A stretch of 47,393 bases of DNA from Pectinatus haikarae (GCF_015732185.1 NZ_WIQM01000013.1:1-47393), one strand, 5' to 3'. Counted from the first letter of the stretch, positions 35,141 through 44,583 are shown. Translations and numbers: made by a program. The notes: generated by a model from the sequence alone, not told the origin.

Positions 35141-36339
35141 TGTTAAAGGGAAAGAATATCCTGCTCGGTGTCTGCGGGGGAATTGCAGCCTATAAAGCCG
35201 TGGAAATTGCCAGCAGATTTCGCAAGCTCGGTGCTGAAGTCAATGTAATAATGACTGCAGCGGCTGCCAAGTTTGTTGCTCCGCTTACTTTTCAGGAAAT
35301 AACAGGCAATCCTGTAAGCAGCGGCATGTGGGAAAAAGTTCATACCTGGAATGTTGAACATATCGCTCTGGCTCAAAAAGCCGATATTGCTCTTATTGCA
35401 CCAGCCACTGCCGATATTATAGGCAAGCTTACTGCCGGTATTGCGGACGATATGCTGTCCACTACCTTGATGGCAACTACGGCTCCCATTTTCCTGTCAC
35501 CGGCAATGAATACAAATATGTATAAAAACCCGGTTTTACAGCGTAATCTTCATGCATTATCCGCTTTGGGACATCATATCATTACGCCCACCAGCGGCCG
35601 TCTGGCCTGCGGTACAGATGGTATTGGCCGGCTTCCCGAGCCATCTGAAATTGTTGATGCAATAGCAAAATTTTTTTCTGAAAAACAGGATCTGTCCGGC
35701 AGACGTATTCTTATCAGTGCGGGAGGAACCAGGGAACCGATCGATCCCGTCCGTTATATAGGCAATCGCTCCAGCGGAAAAATGGGGTATGCTCTGGCAG
35801 AAGAAGCAGCCAGAAGAGGAGCTGATGTCAGCCTCATTTCCGGACAAACATCGCTTACTGCCCCCGCGTGCGTCAACATTATAAAAGTAGAAACTGCAAA
35901 ACAAATGCAATGCCGCATAGAGGAAAAATTTCCCAACAGCGAAATAATTATAATGGCTGCTGCCGTGGCTGATTATCGCGTAGAAGACATTGCTGACCAG
36001 AAAATCAAAAAAACTGCGGAGACCTTAACGATTACGCTCAGGAAAAACCCTGATATCCTCTTTAGTCTGGGGCAGAAGAAAAAAAATGGGCAATTTCTTG
36101 TTGGTTTTGCTGCCGAAACACAGAAGCTGCTTGCTTTTGCACAGGACAAATTAGAACGCAAAAATCTGGACATGATAATTGCTAATGATGTCAGTAAAAA
36201 AAATGCTGGTTTTAATACTGATACAAACATTGTAAAAATCATTACAAAGGATAAGAATGTGGAAGATGTTCCCCTGATGACGAAAACTGCTCTTGCCGCA
36301 GTCATCTTGGATAGAATAATCCTATATTTTGATCGTTAG
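35140..36339 (+). CDS. coaBC: Bifunctional phosphopantothenoylcysteine decarboxylase/synthetase CoaBC
   Basis: A 399-residue protein. The CoaC flavoprotein domain (1-~180) starts KNILLGVCGGIAAYKAVEIA, with the active-site His region (WNVEHIALAQKADI), PAMNTNMY and the LACGTDGIGRLPEP flap Cys. The CoaB domain (from ~186) starts RRILISAGGTREPIDPVRYI, with NRSSGKMGYALAEEAARRG and a late FAAETQKLLAFAQDKLERK block. It makes 4'-phosphopantetheine from phosphopantothenate and cysteine, en route to CoA. Followed by a 368-base region with the SAM riboswitch. Confidence 0.97.
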   Translation: MLKGKNILLGVCGGIAAYKAVEIASRFRKLGAEVNVIMTAAAAKFVAPLTFQEITGNPVSSGMWEKVHTWNVEHIALAQKADIALIAPATADIIGKLTAGIADDMLSTTLMATTAPIFLSPAMNTNMYKNPVLQRNLHALSALGHHIITPTSGRLACGTDGIGRLPEPSEIVDAIAKFFSEKQDLSGRRILISAGGTREPIDPVRYIGNRSSGKMGYALAEEAARRGADVSLISGQTSLTAPACVNIIKVETAKQMQCRIEEKFPNSEIIIMAAAVADYRVEDIADQKIKKTAETLTITLRKNPDILFSLGQKKKNGQFLVGFAAETQKLLAFAQDKLERKNLDMIIANDVSKKNAGFNTDTNIVKIITKDKNVEDVPLMTKTALAAVILDRIILYFDR

Positions 36340-36415
36340 TTTTTTCGAGTGCTGATTAATTAACTAGAAACAGAATAGCATATCAACCGCTGCAAAAATC
36401 TGAAAATAAAAGAAG

Positions 36416-36444
36416 TTGACATTTATTATCAGCTGGCGTATTAT
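36416..36444 (+). promoter_or_regulatory. Promoter of the SAM riboswitch/metK transcript
   Basis: Consensus TTGACA (36416-36421), 17-base spacer, TATTAT (36439-36444), placing the start just before the riboswitch. The preceding ~75 bases after the coaBC stop show nothing else that I recognise. Confidence 0.75.
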
Positions 36445-36466
36445 ATATGCATAAATAAATATTGAG

Positions 36467-36610
36467 CTCATCAAGAGCAGTGGAGGGACGGGCCCTGTGA
36501 AACTGCGGCAACCATTGATATTATCAAACGGTGCTAATTCCTTTAGGTTTTTCCTATGAGATGAGAGTAGGCTTTTACGCTCTCTATCTTGTATAGAGAG
36601 CTTTTTTATT
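36467..36610 (+). ncRNA. SAM-I riboswitch (S-box) with terminator, upstream of metK
   Basis: The S-box core is visible: CTCATCAAGAG, GGTGGAGGGA-type residues (GTGGAGGGACGGGCCC), then TGAAACTGCGGCAACC and GGTGCTAATTCC. P1 is CTCATC (36467-36472) with GATGAG (36560-36565). The expression platform is a perfect terminator GCTCTCTAT/ATAGAGAGC (36579-36601) followed by TTTTTTATTT, competing with an antiterminator GAGAGTA/TACgCTCTC that uses the 3' side of P1. High SAM should stabilise P1 and terminate transcription; low SAM should allow metK transcription. Confidence 0.92.
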
Positions 36611-36640
36611 TACAATTTATCGATGCTGCCCGTCAGCAAT

Positions 36641-36677
36641 GAGCTGTGTATAAAGCCTGTTAACTCTGGCACAGCTC
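36641..36677 (+). other. Second hairpin between SAM riboswitch terminator and metK
   Basis: Perfect 8-base arms GAGCTGTG/CACAGCTC around a 21-base loop, ending about 20 bases before the metK Shine-Dalgarno. There is no U run. It would be present only in read-through transcripts and may affect metK translation or stability. Confidence 0.45.
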
Positions 36678-36707
36678 GTCGAAATAACTCAAAGACGGAG
36701 GAAAAAT

Positions 36708-37904
36708 ATGGCTCAGAAGCGTGTATTATTTACATCAGAGTCAGTTACAGAAGGTCATCCCGATAAAATTGCTGATCAAATTTCTGACAGTATTCTTGAT
36801 GCTATTCTGGAACAAGACCCGCAGGGCCGCGTTGCCTGTGAAACTCTTATAACCACAGGTCAGGTTCATATTGCCGGTGAAATATCTACAAAATGCTATG
36901 TGGATATACCCAAAATCGTTCGTGAAAAAATAAAGCAGATCGGTTACACAAGAGCAAAATACGGTTTTGATGCTCAAACCTGCGGTATATCTGTATCTAT
37001 TGACGAACAATCTGCCGATATCGCACTTGGTGTCGATAAAGCTCTCGAAGCAAAAAAAGGTATCATGAACGTACAGGATGATGATGCTATTGGTGCAGGT
37101 GACCAGGGCATGATGTTTGGTTATGCGACAAACGAAACTCCCGAATTCATGCCATTTCCTATTGCCATAGCTCATCGCCTTTCACGGCGCCTGACAGAAG
37201 TTCGCAAAAAAGGTGAACTTGATTATCTGCGTCCTGATGGCAAAACACAGGTCACTGTCGCTTATGAGAACGGCAAACCTGTTCATATCGAAGCCATTGT
37301 CGTTTCTACCCAGCACGGTCCTGAAATTTCTCTTGAAACTATTGAAAAAGACATCAAAGAAAAAGTAATTGCGCCTGTTGTTCCTTCTGACATGGTCGAT
37401 GACAAAACCAAATATTATATAAACCCCACCGGCAAATTTGTCATCGGCGGACCCCAGGGAGACTGCGGTCTGACAGGACGAAAAATAATCGTTGACACTT
37501 ATGGCGGCATGGCCCGTCACGGCGGCGGTGCATTTTCCGGAAAAGATCCAACAAAAGTTGACCGTTCTGCGGCTTATGCCGCACGCTATGTAGCCAAAAA
37601 TGTGGTTGCTGCCGGTCTGGCCGATAAATGTGAAATTCAGCTGGCTTATGCCATTGGTGTAGCTCATCCTGTATCCATTATGGTGGATACTTTCGGTACT
37701 GCCAAAATAGATGAAGAAAAGATCGCTGAATTAATCAGTAAGCATTTTGATCTGCGGCCTGCCGGAATAATAAAAATGCTTGACTTACGCCGGCCCATTT
37801 ATGCTCAGACTGCCGCGTATGGACATTTTGGCCGAACAGATGTGGACCTTCCATGGGAACATACTGACAAGGCTGCTCTTTTAAAACAGCAGGCTGCCTT
37901 GTAA
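36708..37904 (+). CDS. metK: S-adenosylmethionine synthetase MetK
   Basis: A 398-residue protein of standard length. It starts [20 protein letters not shown] and has [16 protein letters not shown], the P-loop-like [20 protein letters not shown], and [17 protein letters not shown]. It makes SAM from methionine and ATP as a tetramer, with Mg2+ and K+. ATG with GGAGGAAAAAT 5-6 bases upstream. The placement between coaBC and priA differs from B. subtilis, where the two are adjacent; it has its own SAM-controlled promoter. Confidence 0.97.
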   Translation: MAQKRVLFTSESVTEGHPDKIADQISDSILDAILEQDPQGRVACETLITTGQVHIAGEISTKCYVDIPKIVREKIKQIGYTRAKYGFDAQTCGISVSIDEQSADIALGVDKALEAKKGIMNVQDDDAIGAGDQGMMFGYATNETPEFMPFPIAIAHRLSRRLTEVRKKGELDYLRPDGKTQVTVAYENGKPVHIEAIVVSTQHGPEISLETIEKDIKEKVIAPVVPSDMVDDKTKYYINPTGKFVIGGPQGDCGLTGRKIIVDTYGGMARHGGGAFSGKDPTKVDRSAAYAARYVAKNVVAAGLADKCEIQLAYAIGVAHPVSIMVDTFGTAKIDEEKIAELISKHFDLRPAGIIKMLDLRRPIYAQTAAYGHFGRTDVDLPWEHTDKAALLKQQAAL

Positions 37905-37929
37905 TCTGGCATATACTTACTTTTGCTCC

Positions 37930-37982
37930 AATGCCTCCGGGGATAACTATTGCTGACATGTTATTCTTTGGAGGCATTTTTT
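37930..37982 (+). terminator. Terminator of metK
   Basis: Perfect 9-base arms AATGCCTCC/GGAGGCATT (37930-37938 and 37970-37978), with an inner ATAAC/GTTAT pair in the long loop, followed by TTTT. It starts 25 bases after the metK stop. The priA promoter and start follow immediately. Confidence 0.75.
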
Positions 37983-37991
37983 ATGCTATAA
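37983..37991 (+). promoter_or_regulatory. Candidate priA promoter (extended -10)
   Basis: TGCTATAAT, identical to the gatCAB extended -10, directly after the metK terminator. If transcription starts 7 bases later, the priA TTG at 38009 would have a leader of only about 11 bases, carrying the GTGG Shine-Dalgarno. Confidence 0.45.
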
Positions 37992-38008
37992 TCAAAGTGG
38001 TGATTATT

Positions 38009-40414
38009 TTGAAACGACAGGCTGACGTCTTTATAAACATATCGGTAAAAACTATTGCCGAGAGCTATACTTATATTATTCCCGAAAAATTTAAATTTTT
38101 AAAAACTGGCTGCCGCGTCGTTGTTTCTTTCGGAGCCAGAAAAATGGAAGGCTTCATCGTACGTATTTTTTCTGCCGAAGATGATGATAAACGGCCTTTA
38201 AAGGAAATTGCAGATATAATTGACACTGAACCTTATTTTACCGATAAAGTAATGCAAACAGCACACTTTATTTCTGAATTTTATCTTTGCTCTCTGGGTG
38301 AGGCATTACGCCTGTTCATTCCTGGAAAAAACAGCATAAAACTTCGCAGTATATATAGTGTTACTGATAATTATCCGGCTGCCTTAACACTTTCTGAGCA
38401 TGCTGTGTATGAATTTATTGCAGCCAATCCTGATTGTGATCTCAATCAAATACGATCGGTTGCAAAGGATAATACACCGGAAATACTGAAAAAACTCCAG
38501 TCCAAAAAGGCCATTTTCCAAGATTACTTCTGCTCCAGACGCGCTCATCTCGTTTATGATACCTATGTGCAGATAAACAGTGATACTGTCACAGAATCTG
38601 TATTGCAGAATATGACACGAAAAAGGACCCAAAAACGTCTGCTGGAATTTTTAGCGGATGGTAAAATTCACAGTATAGCTGAGCTTACCGCACACAAATT
38701 TTCTCGAAATATATTAAATCTATTGGCTGCCAGCAATTATATACTGCTGACAAAGAAGCGTGCTTTCCGCAACAGCTACAATAATATAAACCCGGAAAAA
38801 TCAGCTCCTGTCCTCCTGACTTCTGATCAGCAGTCCGCTTTATCCCAGATAATACCTTTTATACAGCGACAGGAACCGCATACTTTTTTACTGTACGGAG
38901 TCACGGGCAGCGGTAAAACTCAGCTTTATATAGAAGCCGCAAAATATGCCTTGAAAACTGTCAGACAATCATTGATTCTTGTTCCCGAGATCGTATTGAC
39001 AGGACAGCTTGTTGTTTCCCTGAAAAATTTTTTTGCAGAAAACGTCGTTGTGATCCACAGCCGGCTTACAGTCAGCGAACGTAGTGACGCCTTTATGCGT
39101 ATTCGAACAAATGATGCCAAGATCATTATTGGTGCCCGGTCAGCCATATTTGCTCCTTTTTTTGATCTAGGCCTTATTGTTATGGATGAAGAGCATGACT
39201 CATCATACAAACAGGATGAATCACCGCGCTATCATACTCGCGATATAGCACAGAAAATGTCTTTACTTTACAATGCTGCACTCATTCTTGGCAGTGCTAC
39301 ACCGTCCATAGAAAGCTATTTTTATGCTCAAAAAAAAATATATACGCTTCTGAAAATGCCTCACAGGATAGACAATCATCCTCTTCCTCATATAGAATAT
39401 GTTGATATGCGTGAAGAGCTGCATTTGGGCAACCGTCATATTTTATCACGTGCGCTTTCAACCCTTATCAGCAAAACATTGGAAAAAAAACAGCAGATCA
39501 TCATCATGCTTAATCGCCGCGGATATTCTACATTTGTAATGTGCCGTTCCTGCGGACTCGTTATAAAATGTCCGCAGTGCGGTCTGCCTCTCGTCTATCA
39601 TAAGGGAAATTACCTGCAATGCCATCATTGCGATATCAAAGAAGATGTCCCTGATATATGCCCCTCCTGCAACAGTCGATACATAAAATTTTTTGGCTCA
39701 GGCACTGAAAAACTGGAACAGGAACTGCAGGAGTCCTTTCCGACAGCCAGAATTATCCGGCTCGACCGGGACACTACCGGCCGGAAATTTGCCCATCAGG
39801 AAATTTTGCGCAATTTTAAATCTGGAGCTTATGATATTCTTCTCGGCACTCAAATGGTCGCCAAAGGTCACGATATTCCTTCAGTGACAGCCGTTGGTAT
39901 AATAAGCGCCGATTCCAGTCTTAATATGCCTGATTTCCGTTCGGCTGAACGCTGTTTCAGCCTTATAACACAGACCGCAGGCCGGGCAGGACGCGGTACG
40001 CTGAAAGGCAATGTCATTGTCCAAGGGTACAATCCCGAGCATTATGCTGTCGTATTCGGTATAGCACAGGACTATGACGCTTTTTACAGGCAGGAACTAA
40101 TCTTGCGGAAGGAACTCTTTTATCCGCCTTATGCCAGCCTTGTAAAACTAACTGTCCAACATGAAAATGAGTCAACGGCATTACAAAAAGCTCTATCGCT
40201 GCGAGAGTCGTTCAAAGAAAATTTTACTGATACCCGCGTGCATCAGCTGATTGGTCCCGCCCCCTCTGTTATAGCAAATTTTCGTGGCATATATCGTTTC
40301 AATATCTTACTGAAAACCGCCGATCTTGCCTGTGTTAACAAATTTTTATGCTCCATCGGTCTTGATACGGACAAAGACGTTAAGATAGATGTAAATCCTT
40401 TAAATACTATGTAA
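38009..40414 (+). CDS. priA: Primosomal replication-restart helicase PriA
   Basis: About 801 residues. It has an N-terminal 3'-DNA-binding domain (DVFINISVKTIAESYTYIIP), helicase Walker A LYGVTGSGKTQLYIEAAK near 300, DEEH box VMDEEHDSSYKQDE, and the Cys-rich zinc-binding insertion CRSCGLVIKCPQCGLPLVYH then CHHCDIKEDVPDICPSCNS. Motif VI is QTAGRAGRGTLKGNVIVQGY. It reloads the replicative helicase at stalled forks. The start is inferred: TTG at 38009 (LKRQADVF) has GTGGTG 6 bases upstream and matches the family; a frame start at 37931 would run through the metK terminator. Downstream def-fmt follow as in B. subtilis. Confidence 0.94.
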   Translation: MKRQADVFINISVKTIAESYTYIIPEKFKFLKTGCRVVVSFGARKMEGFIVRIFSAEDDDKRPLKEIADIIDTEPYFTDKVMQTAHFISEFYLCSLGEALRLFIPGKNSIKLRSIYSVTDNYPAALTLSEHAVYEFIAANPDCDLNQIRSVAKDNTPEILKKLQSKKAIFQDYFCSRRAHLVYDTYVQINSDTVTESVLQNMTRKRTQKRLLEFLADGKIHSIAELTAHKFSRNILNLLAASNYILLTKKRAFRNSYNNINPEKSAPVLLTSDQQSALSQIIPFIQRQEPHTFLLYGVTGSGKTQLYIEAAKYALKTVRQSLILVPEIVLTGQLVVSLKNFFAENVVVIHSRLTVSERSDAFMRIRTNDAKIIIGARSAIFAPFFDLGLIVMDEEHDSSYKQDESPRYHTRDIAQKMSLLYNAALILGSATPSIESYFYAQKKIYTLLKMPHRIDNHPLPHIEYVDMREELHLGNRHILSRALSTLISKTLEKKQQIIIMLNRRGYSTFVMCRSCGLVIKCPQCGLPLVYHKGNYLQCHHCDIKEDVPDICPSCNSRYIKFFGSGTEKLEQELQESFPTARIIRLDRDTTGRKFAHQEILRNFKSGAYDILLGTQMVAKGHDIPSVTAVGIISADSSLNMPDFRSAERCFSLITQTAGRAGRGTLKGNVIVQGYNPEHYAVVFGIAQDYDAFYRQELILRKELFYPPYASLVKLTVQHENESTALQKALSLRESFKENFTDTRVHQLIGPAPSVIANFRGIYRFNILLKTADLACVNKFLCSIGLDTDKDVKIDVNPLNTM

Positions 40415-40425
40415 TTTGAATTTTT

Positions 40426-40453
40426 TTGTCGACAATGATAATATTATTATAAA
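40426..40453 (+). promoter_or_regulatory. Possible internal promoter for def-fmt
   Basis: TTGTCG (40426-40431), 16-base spacer, TATAAA (40448-40453) in the 59-base priA-def gap. The -35 is part of a TTGTCGACAA palindrome (40426-40435). The leader would be short, about 14-20 bases. Confidence 0.4.
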
Positions 40454-40473
40454 GAAGGGAAGATGATAGATTA

Positions 40474-40944
40474 ATGGCATTACTGGATATAAAAAAAATT
40501 GGTGATCCTATATTAAAACAAAAATCCTCTCCTGTGGAAAAAATAGACAGTACTATAAGGAAATTACTTGATAATATGGCTGAAACCATGTATGAAGCAG
40601 AAGGTGTCGGCCTTGCCGCACCGCAGATCGGCGTCTTAAAACGCATTGTTGTGATCGATGTAGGCGAAGGTCTTATAGAGCTCATAAATCCTGAAATAGT
40701 TCGCTGCGAAGGTAGTATGCAGGGTATTGAAGGTTGTCTCAGTGTTCCTCAAATGAACGGCGAAGTTGATCGTTACGAAAATGTATCCGTTAAATTTCTT
40801 AATCGTCAGGGCAAAGCCCAGCGCATATTGGCAAAGGGAACTTTACTTTCCCGCTGTCTGCAGCACGAAATAGACCATTTGGACGGCATTCTTTTTGTTG
40901 ATAAGGCCAAAACACTTGTCCGCCTGGAGGACAGCAATGAATAA
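40474..40944 (+). CDS. def: Peptide deformylase Def
   Basis: A 156-residue protein with the three deformylase motifs: [10 protein letters not shown] (residues ~44-53), EGCLSVP (~88-94, metal-binding Cys) and QHEIDHLDG (~130-138, two metal-binding His and the catalytic Glu). It removes the formyl group from nascent proteins. It is the short, type-I-like form rather than the longer Bacillus DefB type. ATG with GAAGGGAAG upstream. Overlaps fmt by 8 bases. Confidence 0.96.
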   Translation: MALLDIKKIGDPILKQKSSPVEKIDSTIRKLLDNMAETMYEAEGVGLAAPQIGVLKRIVVIDVGEGLIELINPEIVRCEGSMQGIEGCLSVPQMNGEVDRYENVSVKFLNRQGKAQRILAKGTLLSRCLQHEIDHLDGILFVDKAKTLVRLEDSNE

Positions 40945-41872
40945 TTTGAAAGCTGTATTTATGGGAACACCGGATTTTGCTGTTCCCTGCCTAAAAAGAC
41001 TGAACGAAATCTCTGAAGTCATAGCCGTAGTAACTCAGCCTGACAAAAAACGCGGGCGGGGTCAGAAGCTGACTCCATCTCCCATAAAAGCTTTTGCCCT
41101 GGACAACCAGCTGCCGGTTTTTCAACCAGCAAAAGTAAAGTCTCCGGATTTTGTCGAACAATTATCTCGGCTGAATCCTGACATAATTATTGTCGTTGCC
41201 TTCGGACAGATCTTATCTCAGGACATTTTAAATATCCCTCCGAAAGGCTGCATAAATGTCCATGCCTCGCTCTTACCTGCATATAGGGGCGCGGCGCCTA
41301 TTCATTGGTCAATTATACGCGGTGAAACTCTCACAGGCGTCACGACCATGTATATGGACGCCGGGCTGGATACAGGCGACATGATTTTAAAAACAGCTGT
41401 TTCTATAACCGACGATATGACTACCGAAGAACTGCACGATAAACTTATGGCCGCCGGTGCAGATCTGCTTGCCGAAACTATAGAACAAATCCAAAAAGGT
41501 ACTGTTCTGCATGAAAAACAAAATAATGAACTGTCCTCCTATTCACCTATGTTGAATGATGATATCTGCCGCATTGACTGGAATAAATCAGCCCGGGACA
41601 TACATAATCTTGTCCGGGGGCTCAATTCATGGCCAGGAGCTTACAGTATTATCGATGGTCAGAAAATGAAAATATGGCGAACATCGGTTGTTGATTCTTT
41701 AGCCGATTCTACTCCCGGCAAAGTAACCGCACTTACAAAAAACGGCTTGCTTGTAGCTGCCGGAGAAAACTCTGTAGAAATTTTAGAACTGCAGACACCA
41801 AATAAAAAAAAGATGTCAGCTAAAGCCTATATCAATGGTCATAAATTACAGCTGCCCCTGCAATTTGAATGA
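40937..41872 (+). CDS. fmt: Methionyl-tRNA formyltransferase Fmt
   Basis: A 311-residue protein. It has [15 protein letters not shown] near the start, [13 protein letters not shown], the catalytic [20 protein letters not shown] block (Asn, His, and the later Asp in [12 protein letters not shown]), and an OB-like C-terminal domain ([30 protein letters not shown]). It formylates initiator Met-tRNA with 10-formyl-THF. The ATG at 40937 lies within the last def codons, with GGAGG 7 bases upstream. Its C-terminus is followed by the strong terminator at 41882; rsmB, often next in Bacillus, is not here. Confidence 0.97.
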   Translation: MNNLKAVFMGTPDFAVPCLKRLNEISEVIAVVTQPDKKRGRGQKLTPSPIKAFALDNQLPVFQPAKVKSPDFVEQLSRLNPDIIIVVAFGQILSQDILNIPPKGCINVHASLLPAYRGAAPIHWSIIRGETLTGVTTMYMDAGLDTGDMILKTAVSITDDMTTEELHDKLMAAGADLLAETIEQIQKGTVLHEKQNNELSSYSPMLNDDICRIDWNKSARDIHNLVRGLNSWPGAYSIIDGQKMKIWRTSVVDSLADSTPGKVTALTKNGLLVAAGENSVEILELQTPNKKKMSAKAYINGHKLQLPLQFE

Positions 41873-41881
41873 CTGCAAATA

Positions 41882-41935
41882 AAAAAACCGCCCCCATGAT
41901 TAGATTTTTAAGTCTAATTATGGGGGTGGTTTTTT
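41882..41935. terminator. Strong bidirectional terminator between fmt and the Bax-inhibitor-like gene
   Basis: AAAAAACC, CCCCCAT and ATTAGA arms pair with TCTAAT, ATGGGGG and GGTTTTTT, a >20-pair stem with a few unpaired bases and a short loop. A run of A on one side and T on the other allows termination in both directions for the convergent genes (fmt on plus, 41957-42691 on minus). Confidence 0.92.
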
Positions 41936-41956
41936 ATCTATACTCTTGGCCTCGAA

Positions 41957-42691
41957 TCAATCATCCTGAAACATGGATGCCACCATCGCAACCAAGCGAA
42001 GAATTTCTATATAAAGCCACACAAGTGTTATCAATAATCCAAATGCAGTAAAATATTCCATATATTTCGGCATACCGTTGGTTACTGCTTTTTCTATATT
42101 ATCAAAGTCCAGCAAAAGATTAAAAGCAGCAACAGCTGAAATAATAAGTGACACGACAATACCCAATATGCCGGTTCTTGGCATAAAATCAGCGCCAAAG
42201 AAAGAAGCGATAAAGCTGGCAAAATAGAATATGGCAATTGCAGCTGTCATGCTGATTATTGCTGAACGAACTTTTTCGGTCACTGTTATCACACCGGTCT
42301 TCCATAACACAAGCATGGAAATCATCACGGCAAAGGTTATACCGACAGCTATGGCTGATATACCAAAATAAAGATGTTCAAATTGCATTGAGATAATTCC
42401 CAGCGCCATACCTTCAAATATAGCGTATCCCGGCGAAGTGTACTCAGAAATACTTGGTTTGAAACAAGTCACTAATGCCAAAATAAGCCCTCCAATGAAA
42501 CCTGCTCCTATTCCTACAATCGCTAAAGAGGTATCCGCCAGAAAGTTTGCCGATACTGCCGCCGATATTATCGTCAATACTACAAGTCCGATACTTTTTT
42601 TAATTGAACCGGATAATGTAGCTGTTTGGCCGAAGCTTATTGCTGCATTTTCATTTTCTTTTTCCATAACACGAATAACGGGATTAGCCAT
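41957..42691 (-). CDS. Bax inhibitor-1/YccA-family membrane protein
   Basis: A 244-residue, strongly hydrophobic protein with about seven membrane segments, starting MANPVIRVMEKENENAAISF. The region GFIGGLILALVTCFKPSISE followed by TSPGYAIFEGMALG is characteristic of the 'BaxI_1' subgroup; the late helix pair is NLLLDFDNIEKAVTNGMPKY-MEYFTAFGLLI, with Asp-rich loop residues. Related YetJ proteins are pH-sensitive calcium leak channels; the function of this subgroup in bacteria is not established. ATG with AAAGGATG 6 bases upstream. Single-gene transcript with its own promoter. Confidence 0.88.
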   Translation of the reverse strand: MANPVIRVMEKENENAAISFGQTATLSGSIKKSIGLVVLTIISAAVSANFLADTSLAIVGIGAGFIGGLILALVTCFKPSISEYTSPGYAIFEGMALGIISMQFEHLYFGISAIAVGITFAVMISMLVLWKTGVITVTEKVRSAIISMTAAIAIFYFASFIASFFGADFMPRTGILGIVVSLIISAVAAFNLLLDFDNIEKAVTNGMPKYMEYFTAFGLLITLVWLYIEILRLVAMVASMFQDD

Positions 42692-42783
42692 TTAAAACAT
42701 CCTTTCAAAATTAATACTACACACTCTGTGACTCTCGGGAAAATGATTGTTCATCCCGAAAAAACCCAGATGAATTAAGTTAA

Positions 42784-42812
42784 TTATACCATTTTACTAA
42801 TAAAAACACAAT
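42784..42812 (-). promoter_or_regulatory. Promoter of the Bax-inhibitor-like gene
   Basis: Minus strand TTGTGT (42807-42812), 17-base spacer, TATAAT (42784-42789) with TGG in the extended -10 position. The leader is about 85 bases and contains a small TCGGG/CCCGA hairpin. Confidence 0.65.
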
Positions 42813-42839
42813 TTTAAACGCAGTCAGACCCATACTATA

Positions 42840-42867
42840 TTGAACCACCTGTTTTAATTATTATAAA
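42840..42867 (+). promoter_or_regulatory. Promoter of the TVP38-family gene
   Basis: TTGAAC (42840-42845), 16-base spacer, TATAAA (42862-42867), divergent from the preceding promoter. The predicted leader is about 64 bases. Confidence 0.5.
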
Positions 42868-42937
42868 AATAATGTATTAGCAGCAGAACTGTGATAAAAT
42901 AAAGCAATAGTTAATTCAATACAAGGGAGTATTATAA

Positions 42938-43624
42938 GTGAACTCGGAAAAAAAGATAAAAATAGCGGGATATGCACTGATCATTATTTTAGTAGGCAGT
43001 ATCTATATAATTTCGCCAAATTTTTATAACGATCTTTTTCGTGTGATACTCAGCGGCGATATGAAGGAAATAGCTGCTTATATAGATTCTTTTGGTACTT
43101 TGGCTATTTTCTTCGGCTTCATGCTGGTCTTGCTCATTAATATAGTAGGTCTGCCTTCTATTTTTGCCATTACAGCCAACGGGCTGCTTTTCGGACCGGC
43201 TGTCGGCATCATAATCTCCTGGATTGCTGAAACAGTCGGTGTAATTCTTGGTTTTTTACTTATGCGTACTATTTTGCGCCCGTCTGCGGAAAAACTTATA
43301 CATAAAAGCACCCGGCTGAGTAAAATAGATGATCTCAGCGGAAAAAATGGTTTTAAACTCATGCTCGTTCTGAGATCACTTCCTTATTTTCCTTCAGGAG
43401 TGCTGACTGCTTTTGGTGCTATCAGTAAAATATCATTAAAAGATTATTCATTATCCAGCTTGATTGGTAAACTTCCGGCTACTGCATTGGAAGTAATGAT
43501 CGGACATGACATTTTTACATACAATCAGAACTTAAACAGACTCGCCATTGTAATAGCAATATCAGTAATTGTCTATGGAGGACTATGGTTTTTTAATAAA
43601 AAATACATAAATGGTAAAAAATAA
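42938..43624 (+). CDS. TVP38/TMEM64-family (DedA-like, VTT domain) membrane protein
   Basis: A 228-residue protein with about six hydrophobic segments. The VTT/SNARE-associated core is visible: GTLAIFFGFMLVLLIN, FAITANGLLFGPAVGI, ISWIAETVGVILGFLLMR, the cytoplasmic re-entrant LRSLPYFPSGVLTAFGAISK with its Arg and Pro residues, and GKLPATALEVMIGHD. DedA/TVP38 proteins act in lipid carrier or undecaprenyl-phosphate/phosphatidylethanolamine movement; the exact cargo here is unknown. The start is GTG at 42938 with AAGGGAG 8 bases upstream. It stands alone, divergent from the Bax-inhibitor-like gene. Confidence 0.85.
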   Translation: MNSEKKIKIAGYALIIILVGSIYIISPNFYNDLFRVILSGDMKEIAAYIDSFGTLAIFFGFMLVLLINIVGLPSIFAITANGLLFGPAVGIIISWIAETVGVILGFLLMRTILRPSAEKLIHKSTRLSKIDDLSGKNGFKLMLVLRSLPYFPSGVLTAFGAISKISLKDYSLSSLIGKLPATALEVMIGHDIFTYNQNLNRLAIVIAISVIVYGGLWFFNKKYINGKK

Positions 43625-43643
43625 TACTTTTGTTCTTTTTCTC

Positions 43644-43671
43644 TTGATTTTCTCTTTATTTTTAGTATAAT
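43644..43671 (+). promoter_or_regulatory. Promoter of dapB-asd
   Basis: TTGATT (43644-43649), 16-base spacer, TATAAT (43666-43671). The leader of about 98 bases before dapB holds small AT-rich inverted repeats, but nothing I recognise as a lysine riboswitch or T-box. Confidence 0.6.
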
Positions 43672-43775
43672 ATAGCAAGACTTACCTAAATGTTAAGCTT
43701 ACTAATATTGAGTTTTCTGATCAGCACTTTTTTACAGCATTAAATAACATTGCACTATCTCAGGGAGGGTTTTTT

Positions 43776-44564
43776 TTGATTAAAGTTATAGTAAACGGCG
43801 CATACGGCAAGATGGGACGTGCCGTATTGAAAGCTGTGTCTGATGACAAAGAGCTTGAATTAGTCGGCGCATCTGATATAAAAGGCGGAATGGATGTCGG
43901 TGATCTTATCGGCAGCAAAAAAACGGGCATCATTGTAAATGAAAATCTGCAATCCGTTATCGATACTGCTTATCCTGATGTGATGGTGGATTTTACAAAA
44001 CCGGATGCGGTATTTTCCAACGCTTGTCTGGCACTCAAAAATCATGTATCTCCTGTCATCGGTACTACCGGCTTATCTGACGAAGCAAAGGATAAATTAA
44101 ATCAGCTTGCCCTGGCACAAAATACTCCGGCTTTTATAGCAGCCAATTTTGCAATAGGTGCTGTTTTAATGATGATGTTTGCGAAGGAAGCCGCAAAATA
44201 TCTGCCCAATGTAGAAATCATCGAACTGCACCACGACCAAAAGCTCGACGCACCTTCCGGTACAGCAATAACCACGGCGGAAATTATCAGCGAAGTTCGC
44301 CGCCCCATGAAGCAGGGACATCCTGACGAAAAAGAAAAACTGCCGGGAGCACGCGGTGCCGAAATAAACGGCATTCCAATTCACAGCGTCAGATTGCCCG
44401 GTTATGTGGCACATCAGGAAGTTATTTTCGGTGGTCTCGGACAGACACTCACGATACGTCATGATTCTATAGATCGTACCTCGTTCATGCCTGGAGTGGT
44501 TCTCGCCTGTAAAAAGATTTCCGGTTTAAAAGGCCTTGTAAGAAATCTTGATAAAATAATGTGA
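43776..44564 (+). CDS. dapB: 4-Hydroxy-tetrahydrodipicolinate reductase DapB
   Basis: A 262-residue protein. The NAD(P)-binding N-terminus is IKVIVNGAYGKMGRAVLKAV, followed by DVMVDFTKPDAV and PVIGTTGLSD. The catalytic His-Lys motif is ELHHDQKLDAPSGTA near 150-164. It reduces HTPA to tetrahydrodipicolinate. The start is TTG at 43776 with GGGAGGG 6 bases upstream, followed by asd with a 19-base gap. Confidence 0.96.
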   Translation: MIKVIVNGAYGKMGRAVLKAVSDDKELELVGASDIKGGMDVGDLIGSKKTGIIVNENLQSVIDTAYPDVMVDFTKPDAVFSNACLALKNHVSPVIGTTGLSDEAKDKLNQLALAQNTPAFIAANFAIGAVLMMMFAKEAAKYLPNVEIIELHHDQKLDAPSGTAITTAEIISEVRRPMKQGHPDEKEKLPGARGAEINGIPIHSVRLPGYVAHQEVIFGGLGQTLTIRHDSIDRTSFMPGVVLACKKISGLKGLVRNLDKIM

Positions 44565-44583
44565 TAAGAAAGGTCGCGTTTTA

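Noticed and set aside
43672-43775. Lysine riboswitch before dapB
   Set aside because: The leader is about 98 bases, shorter than the lysine riboswitch, and the conserved core was not found.
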